DNA of 64,000 nt from an uncultured Alphaproteobacteria bacterium (lineage in GTDB: Bacteria > Pseudomonadota > Alphaproteobacteria > RF32 > CAG-239). The notes under the pieces were generated by a model. The model worked only from the letters and a program-made list of their open reading frames with translations, was not told the origin of the DNA and made no database searches. The stretch's first letter is position 1. Each line of letters begins with the position of its first letter. The position numbers and the translations under genes are program-made. The stretch spans positions 310,001 through 374,000 of the forward strand of contig CALXPL010000001.1 in NCBI GenBank assembly GCA_944390275.1, written 5' to 3'. Below, piece after piece: positions 9,877 to 20,596 of this stretch.

Positions 9877-10167
9877 ATGCAAAAAGAAGTTTATTTAAAA
9901 ATAAAAGGACGTGTGCAAGGTATTGGATTTCGTTGGTGGGCCGTTAAGACAGCTGGCGAAATCGGAGATGTTTCCGGTTGGGTTCGCAATGTTGAAGATG
10001 GAAGCGTGGAAATTATGATGTCGGCTGAAGAAGATAAAATTGATAAAATGGTTCTTGCTTGTCATAAAGGTCCGCCTTTGGCTCGTGTTGATAAGGTCGA
10101 ATTTGTTGTCGGCCGTTGGAGTACTTTTTTGCCTCCAATTGAAATTGGTGTTTTTAAACGAGTTTGA
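9877..10167 (+). CDS. acyP: acylphosphatase
   Basis: 96 aa, full length for this small enzyme, which hydrolyses acyl phosphates. The signature GRVQGIGFRWWAVKTA holds the catalytic Arg, and GWVRNVEDGSVEI holds the catalytic Asn. It starts six bases after the ATP12 gene and is the last gene of the rightward run, followed at once by a strong terminator. Confidence 0.93.
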   Translation: MQKEVYLKIKGRVQGIGFRWWAVKTAGEIGDVSGWVRNVEDGSVEIMMSAEEDKIDKMVLACHKGPPLARVDKVEFVVGRWSTFLPPIEIGVFKRV

Positions 10168-10179
10168 TTATAAAAAAAA

Positions 10180-10204
10180 CCGAGGATTTCCTCGGCTTTT
10201 TTTA
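10180..10204 (+). terminator. Rho-independent terminator after acyP
   Basis: Perfect six-base GC-rich stem CCGAGG/CCTCGG with loop ATTT, preceded by eight A and followed by CTTTTTTT. It closes the rightward operon. The A-run on the other side makes it usable from the facing gene as well, although that gene's stop codon lies within its T-run side. Confidence 0.9.
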
Positions 10205-10807
10205 TTCAAAGTTTTCCGAGGATATTTCCTCGGTTAGTTCTTTCAAATTATTATTTATTAAATCTGTAAATAGCTCCTCCTCTAATAAGGGGGGATTTAA
10301 AATTACCAGACTTTCCATTAAACAACGAAGGGAAAACCATTCTTCGTCGTTTATATTGTCACGATTTTGCAGAATGTGCCATACAAAATCATAGACTACT
10401 TCCTGATTGTCTTCCCTTTCCCAAGTTTCTTTGTCGGTTAATTCTTGGTTATAATGTTTGAGTTCAAACATTATGTATTTTTCCACCGATGGGTTTAAGG
10501 GGTAATTTTCCGAAATATATCGGAGGTGAAACTCCGAAAATTCTTTCCATTCTTCAAGCAGTTGAGGATTATTTGCTACTTGTTTCAAATCATTGTACAG
10601 TTGATTTGAACTTTTTGCATTATATTCTTCTTCACTGCTTGTTGTTTTTACACACAATATTTTAAACATCAACTTTGATTTTATTAAATCAATTAAGATG
10701 CTAAATGTGAAGAGATTATTTGTTCTCTCTTCGTAAATTTGAATTTCTTCCTCATCATACAACAGTGTTGACAACATGTCGCAGATGTCCTCAATTATTG
10801 TTTTCAT
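10202..10807 (-). CDS. hypothetical acidic protein
   Basis: 201 aa, not recognised. It is strongly acidic (runs such as DEEEIQIYEE and LLEEELF), soluble, without signal peptide or membrane helix, and looks mostly helical. Its stop falls in the T-run of the acyP terminator, so the two genes converge tightly. A good promoter lies 40-70 bases upstream. It could be a small cytosolic adaptor or immunity-type protein, but nothing in the sequence assigns a role. Confidence 0.6.
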   Translation of the reverse strand: MKTIIEDICDMLSTLLYDEEEIQIYEERTNNLFTFSILIDLIKSKLMFKILCVKTTSSEEEYNAKSSNQLYNDLKQVANNPQLLEEWKEFSEFHLRYISENYPLNPSVEKYIMFELKHYNQELTDKETWEREDNQEVVYDFVWHILQNRDNINDEEWFSLRCLMESLVILNPPLLEEELFTDLINNNLKELTEEISSENFE

Positions 10808-10846
10808 ATTTTAATAATTTTAATAATTATACATTTCCGTTTTGCT

Positions 10847-10874
10847 AATATATATTATAGACAAATTTTGTCAA
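10847..10874 (-). promoter_or_regulatory. sigma-70 type promoter for the 10202-10807 gene
   Basis: Read on the minus strand: TTGACA, 16-base spacer, TATATT, about 40 bases upstream of the ATG at 10807. The -35 box is consensus. Confidence 0.65.
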
Positions 10875-10910
10875 GAGTAAAATATTGTTATTTGCTGCTT
10901 TTGCTCTTTT

Positions 10911-12317
10911 TTATTCTCTTTTCTTGTCTATTAGTTGCTGAAATTCTTCTTTTTTATGGAGAAGCATATTTTGATTTTCTTTTGTAAGTGTTGCCGGTTT
11001 TCGCGCAATAACGTATTGAGGAAGTATTTTTTTTATTTCCTGAATATCTGTTCCCCATTGTTCAGGACGAATTCGAATACGTTTGTTTTGTCCCGCTGAA
11101 ACTTTTGGTGTTTTTTCGCCACTTTCAGCATCCTCAAATTCGGAGAAACTTATTCTTAAATTTTCTAAAGTTCCCGGAATTAAAAACTCAATGAATTCCC
11201 CTGAATTTATATAGTTACGGATTTCAAATATTGCATCGTTTTCTTGCCATTCTACTATTGATCCGGCAAATAGCCAATCTCCCAAAGTGCGTGTGTATTC
11301 ATAGTTTTGGCTGATGTTTGTTAGTTTCCCGTCATGAAAACCAAGACAATAGCCGCGATTTTGCAAAGTATTTAAATCATCCATGTATTTTTGATAATTC
11401 CATGTTTCCGGAGATTTATACCAGTCATCAATTGCTTGACGATATGTTCTGGCAACTATTCCGGCGTAGTATTCCGTTTTGTTGCGTCCTTCAACTTTAA
11501 GAGAATCCATGCCTATACTTAATAAGTCCGGTAAACGAGGCATGAGGCACATATCTTTGGAATTTAATATATATCCGCCATGTTCATCTTCAACGATTTC
11601 ATAATATTCTCCCGGGCGGAATTCTTCTTCTAATAGAAATTCAAATGAATCTTTGTTGTGTTCGTCAATAACCAGTTCTTTTATTGTACCGTCTTTCATT
11701 CTTAAATGTAGCTTATAATGCCAACGGCAACAATGGGCACATTTTCCTTGGTTGGCACTACGATCTGCTAAGTAATTGGAAATTAAGCATCGCCCCGAAT
11801 AGGACATGCACATTGCACCATGCATAAAGCATTCTAACAATATATCCGGACATTTCGCTCTTATTTCTTTCATTTCTTCGTATGTTACTTCTCGTCCGAG
11901 TACGCAGAGCTTGGCTCCTTGATTTTGCCAGAATTTTACGGCAGGCCATGAACAAATATTGGCTTGTGTTGAGACAAATAAATTTAAATTCGGAGCATTG
12001 TCTTTAACAAATTGAAATACTCCGGGGTCAGCGATTAAGACACCATCCGGATTTAAATGGCTTAATGTTTCTACAAAAACGGGTAATTTTTCAACATCTC
12101 TGTTATGCATGAAAAGGTTTAATGTTAAGTAGATTTTTTTGTGGTGTTGATGAACGAACTCTATCCCCTCTTTTAATTCTTCTAAAGAGAATTTTGACTG
12201 TGAGCGTAGGCATAAGTCCGGTGTTCCGGCATATACGGCATCGGCTCCGTACAAAATTGCGGTTTTTAATTTTATTAAAGATCCTGCTGGTAATAAAAGT
12301 TCTGCTTTTTCTAACAT
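10911..12317 (-). CDS. trhP: U32-family protein, TrhP (YegQ)-like
   Basis: 468 aa. The U32 signature ECFMHGAMCMSYSGRCLIS is intact at about residues 160-180, with further conserved cysteines (GKCAHCCRWHY) and DMCLMPRLPDLL. Length and the C-terminal domain fit the TrhP/YegQ branch, which takes part in prephenate-dependent 5-hydroxyuridine formation at tRNA position 34, rather than the longer RlhA or the shorter UbiU/V branches. An AAGGA site precedes the ATG. It lies two bases downstream of the DUF3108 gene, so they are probably co-transcribed. Confidence 0.85.
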   Translation of the reverse strand: MLEKAELLLPAGSLIKLKTAILYGADAVYAGTPDLCLRSQSKFSLEELKEGIEFVHQHHKKIYLTLNLFMHNRDVEKLPVFVETLSHLNPDGVLIADPGVFQFVKDNAPNLNLFVSTQANICSWPAVKFWQNQGAKLCVLGREVTYEEMKEIRAKCPDILLECFMHGAMCMSYSGRCLISNYLADRSANQGKCAHCCRWHYKLHLRMKDGTIKELVIDEHNKDSFEFLLEEEFRPGEYYEIVEDEHGGYILNSKDMCLMPRLPDLLSIGMDSLKVEGRNKTEYYAGIVARTYRQAIDDWYKSPETWNYQKYMDDLNTLQNRGYCLGFHDGKLTNISQNYEYTRTLGDWLFAGSIVEWQENDAIFEIRNYINSGEFIEFLIPGTLENLRISFSEFEDAESGEKTPKVSAGQNKRIRIRPEQWGTDIQEIKKILPQYVIARKPATLTKENQNMLLHKKEEFQQLIDKKRE

Positions 12318-12319
12318 TT

Positions 12320-13099
12320 TTAATCCTTAACTGTTATTTGTTGGGTATAAACATTTAATTCTCCCAAAGGAGTGTCATTAACGAAAATTCTTGCTATAAA
12401 CGGAAGTTTTGTTTTTTGTTCTTCTAAAATCCAAAAATATATAGGACGCTCTGATGTTATTTGCCAGAGCAAATCATCTCCTTGAGTATCGAGCTTATCT
12501 ATATAAAGTGAGCATTTGTGAGCTAATCCTCCGTAAGGCGAATACTCATTGCTTATTATGGTTTCTTCACCTTCGTCCTTAAAGACAACATCAAAACGCC
12601 GTTTTCCATCAAAAACTTCCATACGCGAATCGCAAAACCGAAGCTCTGTATATTGTTTTGACATTTCTGCAAAGACTGTTTGTAAATCTGTTGTTCCTTC
12701 ATTTTTCTTGTCTTGTTGTATATCGACTTTTTTGCTTTTATTATTTTTCGTACTGATACGGTATATCGGTAGGCCTTGTTCGTTATATACCATTTCTTTG
12801 CTTCTTTTGTTGGTTCGGGTTTGGGATTGGTATCGATATATTTCCGTTTTAAATATGTTATCTTTATTAATACTTCCTGATGTGTAGTAATTGGCGATAA
12901 AAGGATAAACAGTATCAAATAATCCGTTGGTTTTTACTTCTGATTTGGCAAGATAATTTTTCTTATCAAAATTATATTCAAATGATGTGCGACTTGCATC
13001 AAAAAGGCCTAAGTGTACGATGAAATCGTGTTTTATTCCTATAGCTTGAGCTTGGGTATTCCAAAATAAAATTGTGAAAAAAAATATTTTTTTTATCAT
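12320..13099 (-). CDS. DUF3108-domain exported protein
   Basis: 259 aa with an N-terminal signal peptide ending in ...TQAQA, so probably periplasmic. The body has the DUF3108 pattern: a start resembling YSVHLGLFDASRTSF, a GLFDTVYPF segment, repeated beta strands, and a late IYFWILEEQKTKLPFIARI. The family is common in proteobacteria and its function is unknown; some members sit near cell-envelope genes. It is transcribed divergently from ddl with a 72-base gap. Confidence 0.72.
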   Translation of the reverse strand: MIKKIFFFTILFWNTQAQAIGIKHDFIVHLGLFDASRTSFEYNFDKKNYLAKSEVKTNGLFDTVYPFIANYYTSGSINKDNIFKTEIYRYQSQTRTNKRSKEMVYNEQGLPIYRISTKNNKSKKVDIQQDKKNEGTTDLQTVFAEMSKQYTELRFCDSRMEVFDGKRRFDVVFKDEGEETIISNEYSPYGGLAHKCSLYIDKLDTQGDDLLWQITSERPIYFWILEEQKTKLPFIARIFVNDTPLGELNVYTQQITVKD

Positions 13100-13171
13100 T
13101 TTGCTTTAGTCTTTCTTAAATTTTTTGAGGCATAGTAACATTAAAATAATATATTTTAAAGGAATTTTGTT

Positions 13172-14083
13172 GTGTCGAAAAAAGTTTTAGTTCTTAAAGG
13201 CGGATTTTCTGCAGAACGTGAAGTTAGCTTGGTTACCGGAGATGGGGTGGAAAAAGCTCTAAGGCATAAAGGTTATGAGGTTATTTCTTTTGATTTAACT
13301 AATGTATGGGATTTAATTGCTTTTATTCAAAGAGAAAAACCTGATGTCGTTTTTAATGCTCTCCATGGAAATTGGGGAGAAGATGGTGAAATTCAAGCCT
13401 TTTTTGATGTGCTTCAAATTCCCTATACTCATTCCGGTATGAAAGCATCTTTATTGGGTATGGATAAAGTTTTAACACGCTTAAAAGCTCAAGAATGTGG
13501 TATTAAAGTTGCTGAAGCTCAGAAATTTACTTTTGCCGAATATAAAAATAAAGGAACTGATATAAATTTTCCTTATGTTTTAAAACCGGTTGCCGATGGT
13601 TCCAGTGTCGGAGTCTTTATTGTTCAAAATGAACAAGATGCTGCTAAAGTTGCTTATCCTTCTGATAATACGGAATTATTATGTGAACGCTATATTAAAG
13701 GTAAAGAATTAACGGTAATGGTTTGGAAAGGCAAGGCTTTTGTTGTTACGGAACTTAAACCTTCCGTTGAATTTTATGATTATCAAGCAAAATATACAAA
13801 TGGGATGACAAAGCATGTTTTGCCAGCAGATATTCCGAATTTAGCTACGGAAATTGCTTTACTTAACGCTGAAAAAATTCATGCCGCTCTCGGATGTTCT
13901 ATGCTTTCACGTTCGGATTTTCGTTATAATGAGCAAGACGGTGTTGTCTTTTTGGAAATTAATACTAATCCCGGAATGACTCCTCTTTCTTTAGTTCCTG
14001 AACAAGCTAAATTTGTGGGAATTTCTTATGAGGATTTATGTGCCGAACTCGTGGAAAATGCTCAATGTCGAAACAAAAGTTAG
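13172..14083 (+). CDS. ddl: D-alanine--D-alanine ligase
   Basis: 303 aa, GTG start at 13172 with AAAGGA nine bases upstream. It joins two D-Ala for peptidoglycan precursors. ATP-grasp features are present: VLKGGFSAEREVSL at the N-terminus, NALHGNWGEDG, VLKPVADGSSVGV and the C-terminal EINTNPGMTPLS motif with the Mg-binding Asn/Glu. Length is normal for DdlB. Its 3' end overlaps miaA by 19 bases, and the cell-shape cluster follows, so it fits a wall-synthesis neighbourhood. Confidence 0.95.
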   Translation: MSKKVLVLKGGFSAEREVSLVTGDGVEKALRHKGYEVISFDLTNVWDLIAFIQREKPDVVFNALHGNWGEDGEIQAFFDVLQIPYTHSGMKASLLGMDKVLTRLKAQECGIKVAEAQKFTFAEYKNKGTDINFPYVLKPVADGSSVGVFIVQNEQDAAKVAYPSDNTELLCERYIKGKELTVMVWKGKAFVVTELKPSVEFYDYQAKYTNGMTKHVLPADIPNLATEIALLNAEKIHAALGCSMLSRSDFRYNEQDGVVFLEINTNPGMTPLSLVPEQAKFVGISYEDLCAELVENAQCRNKS

Positions 14084-14997
14084 TTGTTATTGCCGGTCCG
14101 ACTGCTTCCGGAAAATCAAAATTGGCACTTGATGTGGCTTCTGTTTTAAATGGCGTGGTTATTAATGCCGATTCAATGCAAGTGTATAAAAACACTCCTA
14201 TTCTTTCGGCTTGTCCTTCACTTGAGGATAAAAAAGTTGTTCCTCATCGTCTATATCAAATATGGGATGCTTCTGTTAACGGATCGGTTATTAATTGGTT
14301 GAATTTAGCAATTGCTGAAATAAAACTTGCTTGGAACGAAAACAAACTTCCGGTGGTTGTCGGAGGTACAGGATTTTATATCGATAATCTTTTAAATGGT
14401 TCAACTCCAATTCCCGAAACATCAAAAAAGACTAAGGATAAAGTAAAAAATCTCATCTCCCTCTATGGGATTAATTATTTACATTCTGAATTGAAAAAAA
14501 TTGATCCCGAAATTGCTCAAAAACTTAGTGAAAATGATGTTACTCGCGTAAGACGAGCCTGGGAGGTTTTTCTTGATACCGGAAAAGTTTTAAGCGAATG
14601 GTTTCATATCCCTCTTATCAAAAAATTAAATAATATTGATACCTTTGTTATTAAGATTATTCCTCAGAAACAGGAACTTGAGCAGCGTTGTTTCTTGCGC
14701 TTTGATCAAATGATTGAAAAAGGAGCTCTTCAGGAAGTTCAAAATTTGATGAAATTAAATCTTGAGCCAACTCTTCCAGCGATGAAAATTCTTGGTGTTC
14801 CTGAGCTTATGGCTTATTTGAAAAATGAAATTTCTTTGGAGGAGGCTGTTTCCTTAGGAAAATTACATACGCGTCAATATGCAAAACGTCAGAAAACTTG
14901 GTTTAATAATAAATTGTCTGCTGATTTTGTTTTGGATTGTTGTTATTCAAATCAATCTTTTCTTATTGATAATGTTATTAAGTTTGTGAAAAGTTAA
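14065..14997 (+). CDS. miaA: tRNA dimethylallyltransferase
   Basis: 310 aa from the ATG at 14065 (MSKQKLVVIAG); an in-frame ATG at 14038 is less likely. It adds a dimethylallyl group to A37 of tRNAs reading UNN codons. Motifs: P-loop GPTASGKSKLA, DSMQVYKN, VVGGTGFYI and the C-terminal TRQYAKRQKTWF. It overlaps ddl by 19 bases. Confidence 0.95.
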   Translation: MSKQKLVVIAGPTASGKSKLALDVASVLNGVVINADSMQVYKNTPILSACPSLEDKKVVPHRLYQIWDASVNGSVINWLNLAIAEIKLAWNENKLPVVVGGTGFYIDNLLNGSTPIPETSKKTKDKVKNLISLYGINYLHSELKKIDPEIAQKLSENDVTRVRRAWEVFLDTGKVLSEWFHIPLIKKLNNIDTFVIKIIPQKQELEQRCFLRFDQMIEKGALQEVQNLMKLNLEPTLPAMKILGVPELMAYLKNEISLEEAVSLGKLHTRQYAKRQKTWFNNKLSADFVLDCCYSNQSFLIDNVIKFVKS

Positions 14998-15006
14998 TTA
15001 ATAATC

Positions 15007-15035
15007 TTGCACATTGTGTGAGATGGTTATAAATA
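15007..15035 (+). promoter_or_regulatory. possible promoter for the mre cluster
   Basis: TTGCAC, 17-base spacer, TAAATA, in the 84-base gap between miaA and mreB. The -10 box is poor, so this is tentative. Confidence 0.35.
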
Positions 15036-15036
15036 A

Positions 15037-16122
<1,086 letters not shown>

Positions 16123-16229
16123 TTTTTTTCTTCTTGTTAAGTTAGAGCGTCTTCTTTGTAATTGGGTACATACTATTTGTTCCTGTATTGCAATATTAGA
16201 AACGCTCTTTATTTTTTAGAGTGAGTTTT

Positions 16230-17096
16230 ATGAAACATAGAAGAGTTTTATTTATGCAACTTAGTCAAATTAGGCAATTAATTAAAAAATTTGCTCTGGT
16301 TATTCTTTTTTTAATTGCCTTTGTTTTGATGATGGTTAATAAGACAGATACAATTTTAATTGATAAAACATCTTCTATGGCTACGGGAATACTTAGCCCT
16401 GTTGTCGATGTCTTGATTGTTCCAGCTCGTTTGGTTGCTCATGTTTATGATTATTTTAAAGATATGAGTTTGGCTTATGAAGAAAATAAGTTTCTTAAAA
16501 AAGAAAATCGTAAATTACGGTTAATTGGAGAACAAGCTCGTGCTCTTGAAATTGAAAACAGGTTGCTTTCGCGAATCCTTAATTTTACAAAACCTCCCGT
16601 TGATAAATTAACAACAGCTCGTATTGTTGCGGAAGAAGGAGATGCTTTTTCTCATTCTTTGATTGCTTATATAGGCAAAAATAATATTGTTGAAAAAGGT
16701 CAAATTGTTTTAAATGAAGATGGCGTGGTTGGGCGTATTGATAAAATTGGTAATTCGTATGCAAAAATTTTACTGTTAACGGATATTAACTCAAGAATTC
16801 CTGTCGTTTTGGAGAAAAATCGAACGAGAGGTATGGTTGCCGGAGATAATACTCTTAATCCAAAATTGGTTTTTTTGCCCTTGTCTTCTGAGGTTAATAT
16901 TGGAGATCGCCTCGTTACTTCCGGTGTTGCAGGAGTTTTTCCTCCCGGACTTCCGGTTGGTTTTGTTAGTAAAATTGATAAACGCGAAATACGTATTCAG
17001 CCTTATGCTGATTTAAATAGTTTAGAATATGTTAAAATTGTTTCTTTTGAAAATGTTGATGAGTTAAATCGTGATGTTTCTCTTGATGTTGAATGA
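16230..17096 (+). CDS. mreC: rod-shape protein MreC
   Basis: About 288 aa. One N-terminal membrane helix (LVILFLIAFVLMMV), then a periplasmic coiled coil (EENKFLKKENRKLRLIGEQA) and the two beta-barrel domains (EEGDAFSHSLIAYIGKNN, GVVGRIDKIGNSYAKILLLT, LVTSGVAGVFPPGLPVG). Starts at 16221 (GTG), 16230 (ATG) or 16254 (ATG) are possible; I chose 16230. The 98-base gap from mreB is the longest in the cluster. Confidence 0.93.
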   Translation: MKHRRVLFMQLSQIRQLIKKFALVILFLIAFVLMMVNKTDTILIDKTSSMATGILSPVVDVLIVPARLVAHVYDYFKDMSLAYEENKFLKKENRKLRLIGEQARALEIENRLLSRILNFTKPPVDKLTTARIVAEEGDAFSHSLIAYIGKNNIVEKGQIVLNEDGVVGRIDKIGNSYAKILLLTDINSRIPVVLEKNRTRGMVAGDNTLNPKLVFLPLSSEVNIGDRLVTSGVAGVFPPGLPVGFVSKIDKREIRIQPYADLNSLEYVKIVSFENVDELNRDVSLDVE

Positions 17097-17108
17097 TGGA
17101 ATTTTGTG

Positions 17109-17618
17109 ATGGATGATGATTGGAGTGATTTCTTAGCCCTTATGTTTCAGCGGTTGTTACCGTTGATTTCAACGATTTTTTTGCTTTTATTGTCTTATAT
17201 GCCTTTTTTCCCGTTGGCTTTCCATCCCAATGTTTCGGTTATTTGCGTGTATTATTGGTTGCTGAATCGCTCTGATGTGTTCAATTTATTTTCTGTCTTT
17301 ACTATTGGCGTAATTAATGATTTTGTTTCTGCTGTACCTTTAGGGGTAAATATTTTTGAATTGCTGTTTTTATATGTTTTAGTCAGTAATTTTTTAAAGT
17401 ATTTTAATGGTAAGCCTTTTGAAGTTATGTGGTGTGGTTTTATTCCCGCTGCCTTTTTAGCGATGTTTGCAAAGTGGTTTATTTTATCTGTTTATTATAG
17501 CCAATTCCTTCCTTTTATGATGTTGTTATTTTCTATATTAATTACAATTGCATTCTATCCTTTGGTATGTTTAATTAATGTTTTTGTGCAAAATAAACTT
17601 ATGACGGACGAGAGGTAA
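17109..17618 (+). CDS. mreD: rod-shape protein MreD
   Basis: 169 aa, ATG at 17109 with GATGGA upstream (GTG at 17106 also possible). A small hydrophobic protein with about five membrane helices; DFVSAVPLGVNIFELLFLYVLVS matches the MreD core. Part of the elongasome with MreC, PBP2 and RodA. Its stop is one base from the PBP2 start. Confidence 0.9.
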   Translation: MDDDWSDFLALMFQRLLPLISTIFLLLLSYMPFFPLAFHPNVSVICVYYWLLNRSDVFNLFSVFTIGVINDFVSAVPLGVNIFELLFLYVLVSNFLKYFNGKPFEVMWCGFIPAAFLAMFAKWFILSVYYSQFLPFMMLLFSILITIAFYPLVCLINVFVQNKLMTDER

Positions 17619-17619
17619 G

Positions 17620-19446
17620 ATGAATCGCGATAATGATAAAGGTAAAATTCTTATTAAACGTTCTTTGATTATGGCGGGATGTAAAGTATTTGTTTTGCTT
17701 TTAATTATTTTACGTTTGTATTATCTTCAGGTTTATCAAGCTGATAAGTTTAAAACTTTAGCTGATGAAAATCGAATTTCTACACGAATTTTACTTCCTC
17801 AGCGCGGTATTATTTATGATCGAAATCATGAAATTTTAGCTACAAATATTCAAAATTTTCAGGCACTTATTGTTGCTGAACAAGCTCCAAATGTTCAAGA
17901 AACTTTAGATGCTTTTAAAAAGATTATGCCTCTGTCTGAAGCTGAAGAAGAACGCATTAAACGTGATTTAAAAAGAAATCGTAGTTTTGTTCCTATTAAA
18001 ATTAAAGACAATTTAACTTGGGAAGAAGTTGCTAAAATTCAACTCCATGCGGAAGATTTGCCTGGAATTATTATTGATGAAGGTTTGAATCGTTATTATC
18101 CTTATGCGGAAATTATGGCTCCTGTCATCGGTTATGTGGCTTCTGTTTCTGAATCTGATGTAAAAGATGACCCTTTACTTGAAATACCGGGCTTTAAAAT
18201 CGGCAAATCCGGTATTGAGAAATTTTTAGAACAAAAATTGAGAGGAAAGGGTGGTATTCTAAAGTTAGAGGTGAATGCTTATGGTCGCGTTATGAAAGAA
18301 ATTGAAGAAACTGAAGGTGTTCATGGCGAAAATGTTGTTCTTACATTAGATGCTCGTTTACAGCAAAAAGCTTATGAGGCCTTTGGAGATGAAAGCGGAG
18401 CCGCAATTCTTTTGGATGTTAACAGTGGAGAAATTTTAGCTTTTGTTTCTACACCTTCTTTTGACCCTAATGCTTTTACTCAAGGATTATCTCAAGAACA
18501 ATGGAATAGTTTAATCAATAACGAAAGACATCCTTTAACAAATAAAGCGATTCAAGGTCAGTATTCTCCTGGGTCTGTTTTTAAGCCTTTAGTTGCTATC
18601 GCCGGTCTTGAAGCCGGTGCCATAAAACCTGATACTCGACATTTTTGTGCCGGAAAAATGTTTGTGGGCGATCATCCGTTTCATTGTTGGAAACGAGTTG
18701 GTCATGGTTATTTGAGTCTTGTTGAGGCTTTACAACATTCTTGCGATATTTATTTTTATGAAACGGCACAACGTACAGGAATTGATAAAATTGCTGAGGT
18801 TGCTCGACGTTTTGGTTTAGGAAAAGCTATTAATATTGGTTTGGAAAATGAAAAATCTGGTTTAATTCCTGACAAAGATTGGAAATTAGCTCGCTATGGG
18901 GAACCTTGGCAAGTCGGTGAGAGTTTAATTGCCGGTATTGGACAAGGCTATGTTTTGGTTACACCTCTTCAGCTTGCAGTTATGACTGCTCGTATTGCTA
19001 ATGGCGGATATGAAGTTACTCCAACCTTTTTTCCTGTTAAAAATACGAGTAATATTAAGAAAATTAATGTTGCAAAAGAACATTTGAATATCGTTAAAGA
19101 TGGAATGTATGCTGTCGTGAATGTTCCCGGAGGTACGGCTTGGGCTTCTCAATTTGTTTACAATGATCAACGAATGAGTGGAAAAACAGGTTCTGTGCAG
19201 GTGCGTCGAATTAGTTTAAAAGAACGTCAAACGGGGGTTATTCAACAAAAAGATTTACCTTGGAAATATCGTGATCATGCTATTTTTATTGCTTATGCCC
19301 CCGCTGATAAACCTAAATATGCCCTTGCGGTTTTGGTAGAACATGGTGGCGGTGGTTCTTCTGTTGCAGCTCCAATAGCCGCAAAGATATTAAAAGAAAG
19401 TCTTATTCTTGATCCTGTCTCTCATAACAAATCAATAGTTCAGTAA
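17620..19446 (+). CDS. mrdA: penicillin-binding protein 2 (elongation transpeptidase)
   Basis: 608 aa. N-terminal membrane anchor (about residues 15-37), PBP dimerisation domain (LLPQRGIIYDRNHEILATN), then the transpeptidase domain with SxxK as SVFK (YSPGSVFKPLVAI), SCD motif (HSCDIYFYE) and KTG box (SGKTGSVQV). It cross-links peptidoglycan during cell elongation with RodA, which follows ten bases later. Confidence 0.96.
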   Translation: MNRDNDKGKILIKRSLIMAGCKVFVLLLIILRLYYLQVYQADKFKTLADENRISTRILLPQRGIIYDRNHEILATNIQNFQALIVAEQAPNVQETLDAFKKIMPLSEAEEERIKRDLKRNRSFVPIKIKDNLTWEEVAKIQLHAEDLPGIIIDEGLNRYYPYAEIMAPVIGYVASVSESDVKDDPLLEIPGFKIGKSGIEKFLEQKLRGKGGILKLEVNAYGRVMKEIEETEGVHGENVVLTLDARLQQKAYEAFGDESGAAILLDVNSGEILAFVSTPSFDPNAFTQGLSQEQWNSLINNERHPLTNKAIQGQYSPGSVFKPLVAIAGLEAGAIKPDTRHFCAGKMFVGDHPFHCWKRVGHGYLSLVEALQHSCDIYFYETAQRTGIDKIAEVARRFGLGKAINIGLENEKSGLIPDKDWKLARYGEPWQVGESLIAGIGQGYVLVTPLQLAVMTARIANGGYEVTPTFFPVKNTSNIKKINVAKEHLNIVKDGMYAVVNVPGGTAWASQFVYNDQRMSGKTGSVQVRRISLKERQTGVIQQKDLPWKYRDHAIFIAYAPADKPKYALAVLVEHGGGGSSVAAPIAAKILKESLILDPVSHNKSIVQ

Positions 19447-19456
19447 GGAATTTTCT

Positions 19457-20596
19457 ATGTATAAACCCTATGAAACAACTTTTAGAGGTCAAAAACTTTC
19501 TATCAAAGAAAAGTTAATGAATATTAGCTTTTGTTATGTTTTATTTATTTGCATTTTGGCGGCAATTGGTATTGTTATGCTTTATTCTGCTGCAAATGGA
19601 AGTTGGAGACCTTGGGCTTTAAATCAGCTCATGCGTTTTGCTGTCGGTGTAGGCGTTATGCTTTTTTTTGCTTTGATTGATATTCGCTTATTGTTACGTT
19701 ATGCTTATCTTTTTTATTTTGGAACTCTCTTTTTATTAATTGTTGTTGAAATTACCGGTCATGTCGGGATGGGTGCTCAACGTTGGATTAATTTTGGTTT
19801 TTTTAAACTTCAGCCTTCAGAATTAATGAAAATTGCAATTGTTTTAGCTTTGGCTCGTTATTTTCATACATCTTCTTTGCAAACAATTGAAAGCATAAAA
19901 GGAATTTTTCCAGCTTTGATTATGGTGTTAGTTCCTGCCGGATTGGTTATTATTCAGCCTGATTTAGGAACAGGTCTAATGCTCTTGTTTACTGCGACAG
20001 CTATCTTTTTTGTTGTTGGCGTACAACTTTGGAAATTTGCTCTGCTAGGGGTTGGGGCTATTATTTGTATGCCGATTGCCTGGGCTTTCTTAAGAGATTA
20101 TCAAAAGGATAGAGTCCTTACTTTCTTGAATCCTGAACGTGATCCTTTAGGTGCGGGATATCATATTATTCAGTCAAAAATTGCTCTTGGTTCCGGGGGA
20201 GTTTTTGGAAAAGGTTTTTTGAAAGGGACACAAAGCCATCTTAACTTTTTGCCGGAAAAACATACTGATTTTATTTATACAATGTTGTCTGAAGAATGGG
20301 GTATGGTTGGAGCTGTTTTTGTTATTTTAATCAATTTTTGTATTATTGCTTACGGTTATTCTTTTGCTTTAAAAAGCAGTAGTTATTTTGGCAAAGTTGT
20401 CGCTATTGGTTTGACAACTAACTATTTTTTATATGTGTCTATCAATACAGCTATGGTACTCGGTCTTATTCCGGTTGTTGGTATTCCTCTCCCTCTTATT
20501 TCTTATGGGGGAACGGTTATGCTTTCTATTATGGCTAGTTTTGGTATTCTGCTTTCTGTTTATATTAATCGCCATATTCAATTTGGGAAGGAATAA
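19457..20596 (+). CDS. mrdB: peptidoglycan glycosyltransferase RodA
   Basis: 379 aa SEDS polytopic membrane protein, the glycan polymerase partner of PBP2. Visible SEDS segments: GAQRWINFGFFKLQPSELMK, IQPDLGTGLMLLF, FLPEKHTDFIYTMLSEEWG and GIPLPLISYGGT. The 3' 32 bases overlap the end of the convergent lysine-rich gene. Confidence 0.96.
   Translation: MYKPYETTFRGQKLSIKEKLMNISFCYVLFICILAAIGIVMLYSAANGSWRPWALNQLMRFAVGVGVMLFFALIDIRLLLRYAYLFYFGTLFLLIVVEITGHVGMGAQRWINFGFFKLQPSELMKIAIVLALARYFHTSSLQTIESIKGIFPALIMVLVPAGLVIIQPDLGTGLMLLFTATAIFFVVGVQLWKFALLGVGAIICMPIAWAFLRDYQKDRVLTFLNPERDPLGAGYHIIQSKIALGSGGVFGKGFLKGTQSHLNFLPEKHTDFIYTMLSEEWGMVGAVFVILINFCIIAYGYSFALKSSSYFGKVVAIGLTTNYFLYVSINTAMVLGLIPVVGIPLPLISYGGTVMLSIMASFGILLSVYINRHIQFGKE

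Noticed and set aside
12549..12918. Overlapping open frames of 112 and 120 codons on both strands within the DUF3108 gene
   Set aside because: They lie wholly inside a better supported gene with a signal peptide and family match.
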